NCBI RefSeq assembly: GCF_001022965.1
Contig: NZ_LECZ01000027.1
Location: 620,001-684,000 of the forward strand
DNA from: Enterobacter genomosp. O
GTDB taxonomy: Bacteria > Pseudomonadota > Gammaproteobacteria > Enterobacterales > Enterobacteriaceae
Length of the DNA stretch: 64,000 nucleotides
Direction of reading: 5' to 3'
A program made the position numbers and the translations under genes. Below the pieces are notes generated by a model. The model worked only from the letters and a program-made list of their open reading frames with translations, had not been told where the DNA came from and searched no databases. Numbering within the stretch: position 1 is the first letter of the stretch; every line of letters begins with the position of its first letter. Below, piece by piece: positions 7,780 through 16,883 of the stretch.

Positions 7780-10218
7780 ATGTCCGATACTGAACATCAC
7801 GGCGGAATTAGCCGTCGAACACTCGTGAAATCTACTGCCATAGGTTCTCTGGCGCTTGCCGCCGGCGGTTTGTCGTTGCCCTTTGGCGTGAAAAGCGCTG
7901 CCGCCGCGGTGCAAAGCGCCATGAACGCTGCCGAAGATAAAGTGGTCTGGGGCGCCTGCTCGGTCAACTGCGGCAGCCGCTGCGCATTGCGTCTGCACGT
8001 TCGGGACGACGAAGTGTACTGGGTCGAAACGGACAACACCGGCGAGGATATTTACGGTAACCATCAGGTGCGCGCCTGCCTGCGCGGACGTTCTATTCGC
8101 CGTCGCATTAACCATCCGGACCGTCTGAACTACCCGATGAAACGCGTGGGCAAACGCGGTGAAGGCAAGTTCGAGCGCATCACATGGGATGAAGCGCTGA
8201 ACGCCATCACCGCCAGCCTGAAAGACGTGGTGGCCAAATACGGCAACGAAGCGGTTTACATCAACTACTCCTCCGGCATTGTCGGCGGCAACATCACTCG
8301 CTCCTCACCTTATGCTTCACTGGTAGCGCGCCTGATGAACTGCTACGGCGGCTTCCTGAGCCACTACGGCACCTACAGCACGGCGCAAATCGCCTGCGCG
8401 ATGCCCTACACCTATGGCAGCAACGACGGCAACAGTACGTCTGATATAGAAAACACCAAACTGGTGGTCATGTTCGGCAATAACCCGGCGGAAACGCGCA
8501 TGAGCGGCGGCGGGATTACGTACTATCTGGAGCAGGCTCGCGAGCGCTCTAACGCCCGCATGATCGTTATCGACCCGCGCTACACCGACACCGCTGCCGG
8601 ACGCGAAGATGAATGGATCCCAATCCGCCCGGGCACAGATGCCGCGCTGGTGGCGGGTATCGCCTGGGTATTGATCGACGAAAACCTGGTCGACCAGCCG
8701 TTCCTGGATAAATACTGCGTCGGCTACGATGAAAAAACGCTGCCGGAAGGCGCGCCCGCTAACGGCCACTACAAAGCGTATATTCTCGGCAAGGGCGAAG
8801 ACAATACGGCGAAAACCCCTGAGTGGGCCTCCCGCATTACGGGCATACCCGCCGATCGCATCATTAAGCTTGCGCGCGAGATTGGCTCCGCAAAACCGGC
8901 CTATATCTGCCAGGGCTGGGGACCACAGCGTCAGGCGAACGGGGAACTGACGTCTCGCGCGATCGCGATGCTGCCTATCCTCACCGGAAACGTGGGCATT
9001 AACGGCGGTAACAGCGGCGCGCGTGAGTCGACGTACACCATTACCATCGAGCGTATGCCGCTGCCGGATAACCCGGTCAAAACGCAAATTTCCTGCTTCA
9101 GCTGGACGGACGCCATCGCCCGTGGGCCGGAGATGACCGCCCTGCGCGACGGCGTGCGCGGTAAGGAGAAGCTGGATGTACCGATTAAGTTCATCTGGAA
9201 CTACGCGGGCAACACCATCATCAACCAGCACTCCGATATCAATAAAACCCACGACATCCTGCAAGATGAAAGCAAGTGCGAAACGATCGTGGTGATCGAC
9301 AACTTTATGACCTCATCGGCTAAATATGCCGATATCGTGCTGCCGGACCTGATGACCGTCGAGCAGGAAGACATCATTCCTAACGATTACGCCGGGAACA
9401 TGGGCTACCTGATTTTCCTCCAGCCCGTGACCGCGCCGAAGTTTGAACGCAAGCCCATCTACTGGATCATGAGCGAAGTGGCGAAACGCCTCGGCCCGGA
9501 TGTCCATCAGAAATTCACCGAAGGACGCACGCAGGAGCAGTGGCTGCAGTACCTGTATGCCAAAATGCTCGAAAAAGACCCTAAGCTGCCGTCCTATGAC
9601 GAACTGAAAAAAATGGGCATTTATAAGCGCAAAGATCCTAACGGGCACTTTGTGGCCTATAAAAAATTCCGCGAGAATCCGGAAGCCAATCCGCTGAAAA
9701 CGCCGTCGGGCAAGATTGAAATTTACTCCAGCAAGCTGGCGGAGATTGCGGCCACCTGGGAGCTGGCAAAGGATGAAACCATCAGCCCGCTGCCCGTCTA
9801 CGCCTCGACCTTTGACGGCTGGGATGCGCCCGAACGCGCGCAGTTCCCGCTGCAGCTGTTTGGCTTCCACTTTAAAGCCCGAACCCACTCAAGCTATGGC
9901 AACGTCGACGTGCTGAAGGCGGCCTGCCGTCAGGAGGTCTGGCTTAATCCTGTGGATGCCGAAAAACGCGGCATTAAGAACGGCGATACGGTGCGCGTCT
10001 TTAACGATCGCGGTGAGGTGCGAATTGAAGCGAAAGTCACGCCGCGCATCATGCCCGGCGTGAGCGCCATGGGCCAGGGCGCCTGGCACGACGCCAATAT
10101 GAACGGCGATCGCATCGACCACGGGTCATGCATCAATACCCTGACCACGCACCGCCCGTCGCCGCTGGCAAAAGGCAACCCGCAGCACACCAACCTGGTG
10201 CAGATCGAGAAGGTCTAG
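7780..10218 (+). CDS. ynfE: YnfE, Tat-exported DmsA-type molybdoenzyme catalytic subunit
   Basis: An 812-residue bis-MGD molybdenum oxidoreductase of the DMSO reductase family (YnfE/YnfF/DmsA group, linked to S- or N-oxide or selenate reduction). The twin-arginine signal SRRTLVK is at residues 11-17 and an Ala-rich cleavage region follows. Cysteines 60, 64, 68 and 100 form the [4Fe-4S] motif. The C-terminal cofactor domain ends GNPQHTNLVQIEKV. The enzyme should act on the periplasmic face of the inner membrane after folding with DmsD. Oddly, the next gene is dmsD: the second catalytic copy (ynfF), the iron-sulfur subunit (ynfG) and the anchor (ynfH) known from E. coli are absent. Start 7780 has GGGGTGA just upstream. 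Whether this is ynfE or a surviving ynfF cannot be told by eye. Confidence 0.85.
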   Translation: MSDTEHHGGISRRTLVKSTAIGSLALAAGGLSLPFGVKSAAAAVQSAMNAAEDKVVWGACSVNCGSRCALRLHVRDDEVYWVETDNTGEDIYGNHQVRACLRGRSIRRRINHPDRLNYPMKRVGKRGEGKFERITWDEALNAITASLKDVVAKYGNEAVYINYSSGIVGGNITRSSPYASLVARLMNCYGGFLSHYGTYSTAQIACAMPYTYGSNDGNSTSDIENTKLVVMFGNNPAETRMSGGGITYYLEQARERSNARMIVIDPRYTDTAAGREDEWIPIRPGTDAALVAGIAWVLIDENLVDQPFLDKYCVGYDEKTLPEGAPANGHYKAYILGKGEDNTAKTPEWASRITGIPADRIIKLAREIGSAKPAYICQGWGPQRQANGELTSRAIAMLPILTGNVGINGGNSGARESTYTITIERMPLPDNPVKTQISCFSWTDAIARGPEMTALRDGVRGKEKLDVPIKFIWNYAGNTIINQHSDINKTHDILQDESKCETIVVIDNFMTSSAKYADIVLPDLMTVEQEDIIPNDYAGNMGYLIFLQPVTAPKFERKPIYWIMSEVAKRLGPDVHQKFTEGRTQEQWLQYLYAKMLEKDPKLPSYDELKKMGIYKRKDPNGHFVAYKKFRENPEANPLKTPSGKIEIYSSKLAEIAATWELAKDETISPLPVYASTFDGWDAPERAQFPLQLFGFHFKARTHSSYGNVDVLKAACRQEVWLNPVDAEKRGIKNGDTVRVFNDRGEVRIEAKVTPRIMPGVSAMGQGAWHDANMNGDRIDHGSCINTLTTHRPSPLAKGNPQHTNLVQIEKV

Positions 10219-10274
10219 AAAGTGAAGCGCATGACCGTGGTTTATTCTATGGTCTATAAATTGGTTTAACACAG

Positions 10275-10297
10275 TCGCGCGGGCGAAATCCGCGCGA
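10275..10297. other. GC-rich inverted repeat between ynfE and dmsD
   Basis: TCGCGCGG (10275-10282) and CCGCGCGA (10290-10297) form an 8-bp perfect stem just ahead of the dmsD ribosome site. There is no T-run. It may mark the deletion junction or reduce read-through into dmsD. Confidence 0.4.
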
Positions 10298-10311
10298 GCA
10301 AGGAAGATGTA

Positions 10312-10926
10312 ATGAAAGACGTCTCACAGCGTGAATCGTTCGCGTTTAGCGCCCGCGTACTGGGCGCGCTGTTTTATTTCTCACCCGACAGCGAACAGGC
10401 TGCGCCGCTGGTGCAGGCCCTCACCGCTGGCGACTGGGTTCAGGACTGGCCCCTGCCGCCGGAAATGCTGCAACCCGTTGCCGAAACCTTTGCCGCGCCT
10501 GCCGATGAGCCGCTGACGGACGCCTGGCAACGGCTGTTTATTGGCCCTTATGCCCTGCCCGCTCCGCCATGGGGTTCCGTCTGGCTCGACCGCGAATCCG
10601 TGCTGTTTGGTGACTCGACTCTCGCTCTGCGCCAGTGGATGCGGGAAAACAGCATTGCTTTTGAGATGCAGCAGAATGAGCCGGAAGATCATTTCGGTAC
10701 GCTGCTGCTGCTGGCGGCGTGGCTGGCCGAGAATGGCCGCGAAGCGGAGTGCGCTCAGCTTCTTGCGTGGCACCTGCTGCCGTGGAGCACCCGCTTCCTC
10801 TCGGTGTTTGTCGACAACGCCGGGCATCCGTTTTATACCGCGCTGGGTCAGCTTGCGCAGCTGACGCTCGCGGACTGGCGTTCTTCGTTACTTATTCCGG
10901 TTGCGGAAAAGACGCTGTATCGCTAA
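10312..10926 (+). CDS. dmsD: DmsD, Tat redox-enzyme maturation chaperone
   Basis: A 204-residue cytoplasmic chaperone of the TorD/DmsD family, which binds the twin-arginine leader of DmsA/YnfE-type enzymes and helps cofactor loading and Tat targeting. The central stretch LFIGPYALPAPPWGSVWLDRE and the following EPEDHFGTLLLLAAWLAE carry the family residues (W/Y-rich loop and the E-P-x-D-H motif). Its only visible client here is YnfE, 93 bp upstream on the same strand. Start has GCAAGGAAG upstream. Confidence 0.92.
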   Translation: MKDVSQRESFAFSARVLGALFYFSPDSEQAAPLVQALTAGDWVQDWPLPPEMLQPVAETFAAPADEPLTDAWQRLFIGPYALPAPPWGSVWLDRESVLFGDSTLALRQWMRENSIAFEMQQNEPEDHFGTLLLLAAWLAENGREAECAQLLAWHLLPWSTRFLSVFVDNAGHPFYTALGQLAQLTLADWRSSLLIPVAEKTLYR

Positions 10927-10933
10927 GGGTTGT

Positions 10934-10960
10934 GGCTTGCTCGCGGGTGGCGAGCAAGCC
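10934..10960. terminator. Candidate terminator between dmsD and the SulP gene
   Basis: GGCTTGCTCGC (10934-10944) pairs perfectly with GCGAGCAAGCC (10950-10960) across a 5-nt loop, between two convergent genes. The T-run after it is poor (TTCT), so strength is uncertain; it could serve both directions. Confidence 0.6.
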
Positions 10961-10977
10961 TTCTACCCGAATTTGGT

Positions 10978-12693
10978 TTACACCTCTGCACCCGATTCAC
11001 TTGCACTCTCTTTGCTTTGAATGAACCGGAGTGCCAGATAAAGATCTGGCGCCAGAATCATGTCATCATCATTCATTGTTGGCCGACTATCTTTAAACCA
11101 GCGCGTTAATTCCGTTTTCCTGCCCGCCAGGATTAACGTCACCTGCCGAGCTTTCAGGTCGCGCTTTAGCTCATTTATGGTTGCCAGGACACTGATGTCT
11201 GAATAGGTGAAGCAAGCCACGGCATCAATAATCACCCATTTAGGCTGTAACGCAGCACCATCAACTAAGTTCAATACCCGGCGTTTAAAATAAGCCACAT
11301 TAAAATAGGTCAACGGTGAGTTAAATCGATACATCAGCACGCCCGGAACCATTTTAATATCGGTTGTATTACCTAATGAGTGAATCATTCCATCTTCGTC
11401 AATTCCCAGTAAGTGCTCAGAAGGACGAAATACGGTACGAAGGAATTGTAACAGGCCAAGCAACACCGCAAGGCCGATCCCCTGGATAACGCCGATAATT
11501 AAAACACAGCCAAACGTGAAGAAGGCCAGGCGAAATGCCTGTTTATTTCTTCGTCTCAGGTTCCATAAACCACGTAAATCAATCAATGACCAGGATGCAT
11601 ACATTAGAACGATACCTAATGCAGATACCGGAATAAATTGTAATGGCTGAGTGAAAAATATCACCACGATGCCGATGAGTAAGGCAGCGACGATGGAAAC
11701 CAGCTGACTTTTCCCACCAACGGAATCATTAACCGCGGTTCGGGAATCGGCTCCACTGATAGCAAACCCTTGAGATAATCCCGACATGAGGTTTGCGATA
11801 CCCAGTGCCCGGAACTCTGCATCAGCATTGATTTCATAGCCATTTTTCGCGGCGAAACTGCGGGCGGTCAGCATCAGACTGACAAAACTGACCAAAGCCA
11901 GGTTCAGCGCCGGGATGACTAAATCACGCATGGGACCGGGCTGGAACGCTCCCCAGTGAACGACAGGTAAACCCGGCTGGAAGCCGTCCCCTCCAATGGT
12001 GGCAATACCGTACTGTTGCGCAGAGGTTCCCCATACCAGTGCCGTTGCTATGACTATGGCAATCAAAGGCGCTGGCCAGTGGCGACGATACGTTTTAATA
12101 ACCATTAAAATAATTAACGTTAAAAGCGATATCCCTATCGTTAATAAATGGCTGTCTGAAATTCGGCCGGGCAAAGCCATTATTTTCTCAATAACCTGGG
12201 CTTCATCTAGCTTTATCCCCAAAACCTTGCCTAATTGCCCGACAATAATCGTCACGGCTACGCCATTAAGCAAACCAGTCAGAATGGGATGAGAAAGCAG
12301 ATCGGCAAGCGCGCCCAGGCGAAATTTACTGGCAAGCAGGCACCATCCGCCCATCATCAATGTCATGACGATCGTCAACTGCCAGTGCAGTTCGGGATTT
12401 CCCGCAGAAAGAGGAAACACGACGGCCGCAATCACCGCGCAGGTCGTGGCATCAGGGCCAACAATAAGCTGACGTGAAGAGCCAAACAGTGCGTAAGCTA
12501 TCATCGGTAAAACGCAGGAATACAGCCCTACTATTGCCCCAACCCCCGCCAGCTCAGCATAAGCAATAGCAACGGGTAGCGCGACAGCCGCAACGGATAA
12601 CCCGGCTTTAACATCATCTTTTAGCCAGCTTTTATCGTAGGCTAACAAATTTTGTAACCCAGGCATGTAGTTCAACAATAGCTTTCCGAACAC
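10978..12693 (-). CDS. SulP-family anion permease with STAS domain
   Basis: A 571-residue inner-membrane protein with an N-terminal SulP transport domain (start GLSVAAVALPVAIAYAELAG, then GPDATTCAVIAAVV, both typical of the family) and a cytoplasmic STAS domain at about residues 430-560 (ALQPKWVIIDAVACFTYSDI). SulP proteins move sulfate, bicarbonate or dicarboxylates; E. coli DauA (YchM) is the best-known enteric member. The substrate here is not determined. It stands alone, convergent with dmsD. Many codons are less GC-rich than in the backbone genes beside it, and it is not in the E. coli order, so acquisition is likely. Confidence 0.85.
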   Translation of the reverse strand: MFGKLLLNYMPGLQNLLAYDKSWLKDDVKAGLSVAAVALPVAIAYAELAGVGAIVGLYSCVLPMIAYALFGSSRQLIVGPDATTCAVIAAVVFPLSAGNPELHWQLTIVMTLMMGGWCLLASKFRLGALADLLSHPILTGLLNGVAVTIIVGQLGKVLGIKLDEAQVIEKIMALPGRISDSHLLTIGISLLTLIILMVIKTYRRHWPAPLIAIVIATALVWGTSAQQYGIATIGGDGFQPGLPVVHWGAFQPGPMRDLVIPALNLALVSFVSLMLTARSFAAKNGYEINADAEFRALGIANLMSGLSQGFAISGADSRTAVNDSVGGKSQLVSIVAALLIGIVVIFFTQPLQFIPVSALGIVLMYASWSLIDLRGLWNLRRRNKQAFRLAFFTFGCVLIIGVIQGIGLAVLLGLLQFLRTVFRPSEHLLGIDEDGMIHSLGNTTDIKMVPGVLMYRFNSPLTYFNVAYFKRRVLNLVDGAALQPKWVIIDAVACFTYSDISVLATINELKRDLKARQVTLILAGRKTELTRWFKDSRPTMNDDDMILAPDLYLALRFIQSKESASESGAEV

Positions 12694-12976
12694 GTTATTC
12701 TCCGGACATGAATATTACCCGCGAAATGTTGGCACACTTTTAAGTGAGGTTCTGGCTTTCAAATGCTCCGGACGGAGGCCCCGCCGCACGGGTCCTGTAA
12801 ATACTTAACTACTTTGATTGGTGTTAAACATAGTTCAAAAACGACCGATTAGCCGAAGGTGGCGCCGGCAGCCATGTCGCCGACGCTGTGACCGTTATTG
12901 GTAGTTGAAAAGAGGTCGGGAAATACGGAAGAATATATAAATATTACTGAAGCTTAAATGGATTGCGGGGTAAGAA

Positions 12977-13384
12977 ATGGAAATGTCTCAGGCAGTAAAG
13001 AAAATCGCGATAGTGGCTCTACTGGTGAACCTGACCGCGGGATGCGCACCGCTACACCCTTCCGGTTGCCATAAGACCACGGCAACGGGTAATTGCGGTT
13101 CAGGACGCTGGGACGATCGGGATGAATGGGGCGCGCAGGCGCGAGCAATCAGGGCGGCAATCAATGCCGAAATTGAAGAGCCGCAAAACTGGAAAGGGAA
13201 AAAATGCAGGTTGCATATTGAATTTGCTCCGGATGGCACGCCTTTAAGCATCTCAACCAGCAACGGCAATAGAGCCTATTGCGAAGCGATAATATCAGCC
13301 GCCCAAAAAGCCAAATTCCCGGCCTTCAGCAATCCGGAAGTTTATAGAGATTTTCAAAAATCCCGCTTCGACATGCGCGGTTAG
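12977..13384 (+). CDS. Lipoprotein consisting of a TolA C-terminal (domain III)-like domain
   Basis: A 135-residue protein. The signal peptide ends in the lipobox LTAGC (Cys23, Ala at +2, predicted outer-membrane anchoring). Residues about 50-135 follow the TolA domain III pattern: WGAQARAIRAAINAEIEEP, WKGKKCRLHIEFAPDGTPL, YCEAIISAAQKAKFPAF and a final YRDFQKSRFDM. Cys77 and Cys102 sit where TolA domain III has its disulfide. There is no TolA transmembrane segment and no long helical domain II, so this is not TolA itself. In TolA this domain binds TolB and is the site used by colicins and filamentous-phage g3p. The role of a free lipoprotein copy is unknown. Flanking genes give no help. Confidence 0.75.
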   Translation: MEMSQAVKKIAIVALLVNLTAGCAPLHPSGCHKTTATGNCGSGRWDDRDEWGAQARAIRAAINAEIEEPQNWKGKKCRLHIEFAPDGTPLSISTSNGNRAYCEAIISAAQKAKFPAFSNPEVYRDFQKSRFDMRG

Positions 13385-13445
13385 CATCATGATAATGTTT
13401 TGAATGGCGCGCTTTGCTCAACGTTGACATCCTGCTTCAGGCCAT

Positions 13446-13469
13446 GTCCGCTTCATGCCAGAAGCAGAC
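13446..13469. repeat. 24-bp dispersed palindrome, copy A
   Basis: GTCCGCTTC-N6-GAAGCAGAC, an imperfect 24-bp inverted repeat in the 161-bp gap before the LysE-family gene. It belongs to the series at 14225, 14267, 27400, 28891 and 30367. Confidence 0.6.
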
Positions 13470-13545
13470 GCTGCGGTATATTCCACTTTCGGCTCGAATC
13501 GGACTGAGGTAACGTAGCGGAAATATTTTTCCGGACTCAACCAGA

Positions 13546-14199
13546 ATGCCTTCCATCGAAACGTTTATCACTTTTCTTCTCGCGCTGACGCTTCTGGAGA
13601 TTTCTCCTGGTCCAGACATGATGCTCACTATCGCCAGAGGAGTCGGTCAGGGAAGACGCATTGCACTGCTTACGGTACTGGGCAATGTATTTGTAGCAGG
13701 TTTTGTGCAAGTCTCTTTTCTTGTCCTGGGGCTGGTAACCGTTGTTCATGCCTGGCCGGTTGCGCTGGATCTGCTCAGGTGGGCTGGTGCGGCTTATCTA
13801 ATCTGGCTGGGCATAAAAATGATTGCGACTTCAGGCACTGATACGCGGCTGCGAAAAACTGCAAAAATTTCTGACTGGAATGCCGTTAAGGAAGGCGCCC
13901 TGAACAGCCTGACTAACCCAAAATCCCTGCTGTTCATGTTTGCTTTTCTTCCTCAGTTTGTCGATCCCGCCGCGGGCCCTGTCTGGCTGCAATTGCTTGT
14001 TCTGGGTAGTATCCAAAAGCTGGCAGGAATTGTTTCCCTGGGGTCAGTCGCGATGGCATCAGGAACATTTGGAAACTGGCTGGGTAAACACCCAGGCTTT
14101 ATCAAATGGCAGGAACGATTTACAGGCGTTGTCATGATAGGCCTCGGAATCCGCATGTTGTTTAGCGGGACTGGCGTAGTATCGAAATCTGCCCGTTAA
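13546..14199 (+). CDS. LysE/RhtB-family amino-acid exporter
   Basis: A 217-residue inner-membrane protein with the LysE/RhtB signature near its N-terminus (LEISPGPDMMLTIARGVGQG) and the mid-protein stretch WNAVKEGALNSLTNPKSLLF, typical of homoserine/threonine and other amino-acid exporters. About six membrane helices are expected. The exported compound is unknown. It is convergent with a LysR gene 108 bp downstream, with two palindromes in between. No good Shine-Dalgarno precedes the chosen ATG, so the start is less certain. Confidence 0.85.
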   Translation: MPSIETFITFLLALTLLEISPGPDMMLTIARGVGQGRRIALLTVLGNVFVAGFVQVSFLVLGLVTVVHAWPVALDLLRWAGAAYLIWLGIKMIATSGTDTRLRKTAKISDWNAVKEGALNSLTNPKSLLFMFAFLPQFVDPAAGPVWLQLLVLGSIQKLAGIVSLGSVAMASGTFGNWLGKHPGFIKWQERFTGVVMIGLGIRMLFSGTGVVSKSAR

Positions 14200-14224
14200 G
14201 TTTTACCTAAACGGTAAACCCAGG

Positions 14225-14248
14225 GTCCGCTCCTCGCCCGTAGCGGAC
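14225..14248. repeat. 24-bp dispersed palindrome, copy B
   Basis: GTCCGCT-N10-AGCGGAC with perfect 7-bp arms, between convergent genes (LysE family and LysR). It may serve as a bidirectional transcript end. Confidence 0.65.
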
Positions 14249-14266
14249 CTTCAGCTCAGCCAGCTT

Positions 14267-14290
14267 ATCCGCTGAGTGCCAGAAGCGGAC
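14267..14290. repeat. 24-bp dispersed palindrome, copy C
   Basis: TCCGCT-N10-AGCGGA (arms 14268-14289) with the same 24-bp outline as copy A, sharing the interior TGCCAGAAGC. It lies 18 bp after copy B. Confidence 0.6.
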
Positions 14291-14307
14291 TATCCTTAGA
14301 GCGCCAT

Positions 14308-15210
14308 TCAATCTTTAAGTAAGCTCATTTCTTCAGCGAGCCATTGTCTTAGAATGCTTATTTTAAAGGAATCCTTATTATCTGAACGGTAGACTAAATC
14401 ATATCCCCGCTCAGCTTTCAGTTTGTACTTTGGGAACGGAACAACAAGCCTTCCAGCAGCTACATCATCTGCAATCAGAACGCTGCGTCCCAGAGCAACG
14501 CCTTCACCACGTATAGCAGCCTCTGTCGCCATGCTGCCAAGAGTCCATAAGGGACCCTGTTGGCAGCTGATATTTTTTTCCCCGGCCATCTCAAACCATG
14601 CCTTCCAGTTCGCCAGCATTCTGTACTCATGTAGAAGAACGCAGTTTAAAAGCGCCTTAATCTCTGTCAGGCCATTATGCTTCTCAAGAAAACCAGGACT
14701 ACACACAGGGGTGACCGTTTCATCGAACATACGTTCAGATGAAACATCTCGATAATTGCCATGGCCGTAACGAATTGCAGCATCTACCTGACCATCATTA
14801 AGATCCACGTTAACGTCAGTAACGTCCAGCTCAATGTCGAATTCAGGATATCGCTGCCTGAACCGGCTTAGCCGCGGCGCTAACCACTTACTGGCAAATG
14901 AAACCGTCGTACTTATACGCAAACTCTTTATCCGGTCTCTACCGCGCAGACGCTCAGACTCCCTCATCAAATCACTCAAAAGAAGGGTAACCGCACGGTG
15001 AAATTCAGCCCCTTCCTCCGTCAGTATTATCTGTCGCGTCAGTCTTAAAAATAGCTTTAACCCCAGATGCTCTTCGAGCTTCCGGATTTGTCGGCTTATC
15101 GCGCCATGCGTAACGTGCAGCTCCGCTGCCGCCAGCGTCATGCTTGAGAGACGGGCAGTGGCTTCAAAAGCGCGCAGAGTCTGCAATGGGGGGAGGCGAT
15201 CGAACATCAT
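14308..15210 (-). CDS. LysR-family regulator (GcvA-like)
   Basis: A 300-residue LysR-type regulator. The N-terminal helix-turn-helix reads LQTLRAFEATARLSSMTLAA then AELHVTHGAISRQIRKLEEH, the pattern of the GcvA/AmpR branch. The rest is a substrate-binding effector domain. Target genes are unknown; the divergent neighbour is the GGCT-like gene at 15327, 116 bp away, the usual arrangement for a LysR regulator and its target. Confidence 0.88.
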   Translation of the reverse strand: MMFDRLPPLQTLRAFEATARLSSMTLAAAELHVTHGAISRQIRKLEEHLGLKLFLRLTRQIILTEEGAEFHRAVTLLLSDLMRESERLRGRDRIKSLRISTTVSFASKWLAPRLSRFRQRYPEFDIELDVTDVNVDLNDGQVDAAIRYGHGNYRDVSSERMFDETVTPVCSPGFLEKHNGLTEIKALLNCVLLHEYRMLANWKAWFEMAGEKNISCQQGPLWTLGSMATEAAIRGEGVALGRSVLIADDVAAGRLVVPFPKYKLKAERGYDLVYRSDNKDSFKISILRQWLAEEMSLLKD

Positions 15211-15326
15211 ACGCGTGATAATAATTCACGCGTATTGTGAGAACAAATGATTTGTCAGGCCAGGGGCCGGAAATCAAAATTAACGCCAGGAACGTTATCA
15301 TTTTCATAGCAATACTCGGAGGAGTA

Positions 15327-15653
15327 ATGGAAAGTTTGTTTGTTTACGGGACGCTCGGGCCGGGCCGGCCTAATGCTCATATTCTTGAAAATATTGGGGG
15401 AACATGGCAGGAAGGCCACGTTGGTGGTTCTCTATTAGAGAAAGGCTGGGGTGCAGAGATGGGTTATCCGGGGATTGTACTGAATGACTCAGGCGATCGC
15501 GTACAGGGCTTTCTTTTCACGTCAGAGAATTTACGTCATTACTGGCACATACTCGATGAGTTCGAAGGTTCTGAGTATGAACGGGTTCCGGTTGAGGTAA
15601 CCACATCTACCGGTCAGACAGTACATTCATGTATTTATATGCTCAAAGCATAA
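15327..15653 (+). CDS. Gamma-glutamylcyclotransferase (GGCT/AIG2-like) family protein
   Basis: A 108-residue protein starting MESLFVYGTLGPGRPN, the family's YGTL substrate loop, with the later DEFEGSEYERVPVEV stretch carrying the conserved glutamates. Members form a small barrel that acts on gamma-glutamyl amines or peptides (YtfP/AIG2-like). The start was set at 15327 because GGAGG lies just ahead; the frame is open 30 codons further upstream. Divergent from a LysR regulator. Substrate unknown. Confidence 0.82.
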   Translation: MESLFVYGTLGPGRPNAHILENIGGTWQEGHVGGSLLEKGWGAEMGYPGIVLNDSGDRVQGFLFTSENLRHYWHILDEFEGSEYERVPVEVTTSTGQTVHSCIYMLKA

Positions 15654-15843
15654 ACGTTGAGGCCCGCTGTGAGCGAATGACACAATGGCCAGGACACGAT
15701 CTTCTGACAATATTCTCTGCAATGAACTGAAATAGTCCATGATTGTTCCTGCCTGTAAACGGGTCCGCCCCGCCATCTTAAGCGGAGCGGCTTATCTATG
15801 TCGTTAGTGCGCGCTCAAAACCTCAGGACAGCGCAACCAACAA
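15654..15843. other. Intergenic gap with a degenerate palindrome
   Basis: 190 bp between convergent genes. It contains a poor relative of the 24-bp palindrome family (GTCCGC at 15763 and AGCGGA at 15781-15786). I see no gene in it. Confidence 0.4.
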
Positions 15844-16680
15844 TCAGAAGCTGTAGGTCACCTTCAAACTTCCCGTAGGCGATGTCTTACGTTGCACAAT
15901 CGGGCTATCGGCGGCATCTCCCACCAGCTGCGTCACGCCCGCTGCGGCAAGCACGCTCCAGCGCGAGGTGAGCCTGTGGGTCCAGTCAAGATTCAGCGAA
16001 TACGCATAAATTCCGGCACCGGCGTCATGTCGGGCAAATCCCGATGCGGCCGACTGGGCGGCGCTGACCCCGTAGTACGTTTGCATATACTTGTCGGATC
16101 CCCAGCTGCCGGTCAGCGCCAGCGTGACCGTATTATTCGGTGAAGTATAGAGCGGACTGGAAATGCCGAAGTGTACCGCCTCGCCGTTATCTCTCTCAGA
16201 AACCGGAACCTCAGCCTGCAGCTGCAGATTAAGCCAGTCGGTCACCCTGTACCCCAGCCCCGGCACCACGATAGCCGAGCCTTTTATCTCGCCCATCCCT
16301 CGCAGCTCGTCGCTGCCGGAGCTGATCGAATCGCTGCTCACGTCTTTGTCTTTACGGCCTATGCGATAGCTCAGCGCCGCGCTGTAATCCAGGTTGCCGA
16401 TGTTGTTGCCGTAACCGATCCCCCGCGTGGTGCCGATAAAAAAACCATTGGCCATGGAGTAATCCACCACCTGCGCCGCGCCGACGCGGATTTTATCTGA
16501 ACCCGAGTAGCGTGGCGCGACGTCCACGCCGCCCCCCAGGGTTAACACATTGCCCTGACTCTGCTCTGCCGCCAGCGTTGGGGCGGCCAGTAGCGCCAGC
16601 ACAATGCCCGGCACGATATTTTTCAGGCGGCGGCCCGGGAATAAATGGGGGAACGTATGACGCAGTTCGATGTTTCTCAT
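15844..16680 (-). CDS. MipA/OmpV-family outer-membrane protein
   Basis: A 278-residue protein with an N-terminal signal region ending LLAAPTLAAEQ, followed by GGGVDVAPRYSGSDKIRVG, the usual opening of MipA/OmpV beta-barrels (MltA-interacting protein family), and ending LKVTYSF with the terminal Phe of outer-membrane proteins. It probably forms a 10-12-stranded barrel. It is divergent from a response regulator-sensor kinase pair (203-bp gap), so control by that pair is likely by position. Confidence 0.82.
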   Translation of the reverse strand: MRNIELRHTFPHLFPGRRLKNIVPGIVLALLAAPTLAAEQSQGNVLTLGGGVDVAPRYSGSDKIRVGAAQVVDYSMANGFFIGTTRGIGYGNNIGNLDYSAALSYRIGRKDKDVSSDSISSGSDELRGMGEIKGSAIVVPGLGYRVTDWLNLQLQAEVPVSERDNGEAVHFGISSPLYTSPNNTVTLALTGSWGSDKYMQTYYGVSAAQSAASGFARHDAGAGIYAYSLNLDWTHRLTSRWSVLAAAGVTQLVGDAADSPIVQRKTSPTGSLKVTYSF

Positions 16681-16883
16681 TAAGGAAGTCCTTATGGATT
16701 CAAATGATGACGATGCAGGCGGTTAAACGCCAGAACGCCCATTTTGAATACTGACCCTAAGGTTCTTATGAGCCGAAAATGAAGAAAGACTGAAGCGCGC
16801 GCGGGTGCTGTAAACCGGACAGATTACCTGATACCGTTTTTTTCTTAAGATGTTCTTCATTCACTGCCGATACAGTAACTAAT

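Noticed and set aside
15763..15786. A seventh full copy of the 24-bp palindrome
   Set aside because: Arms match only partly and the spacing is one base off, so it is noted only as a degraded relative.
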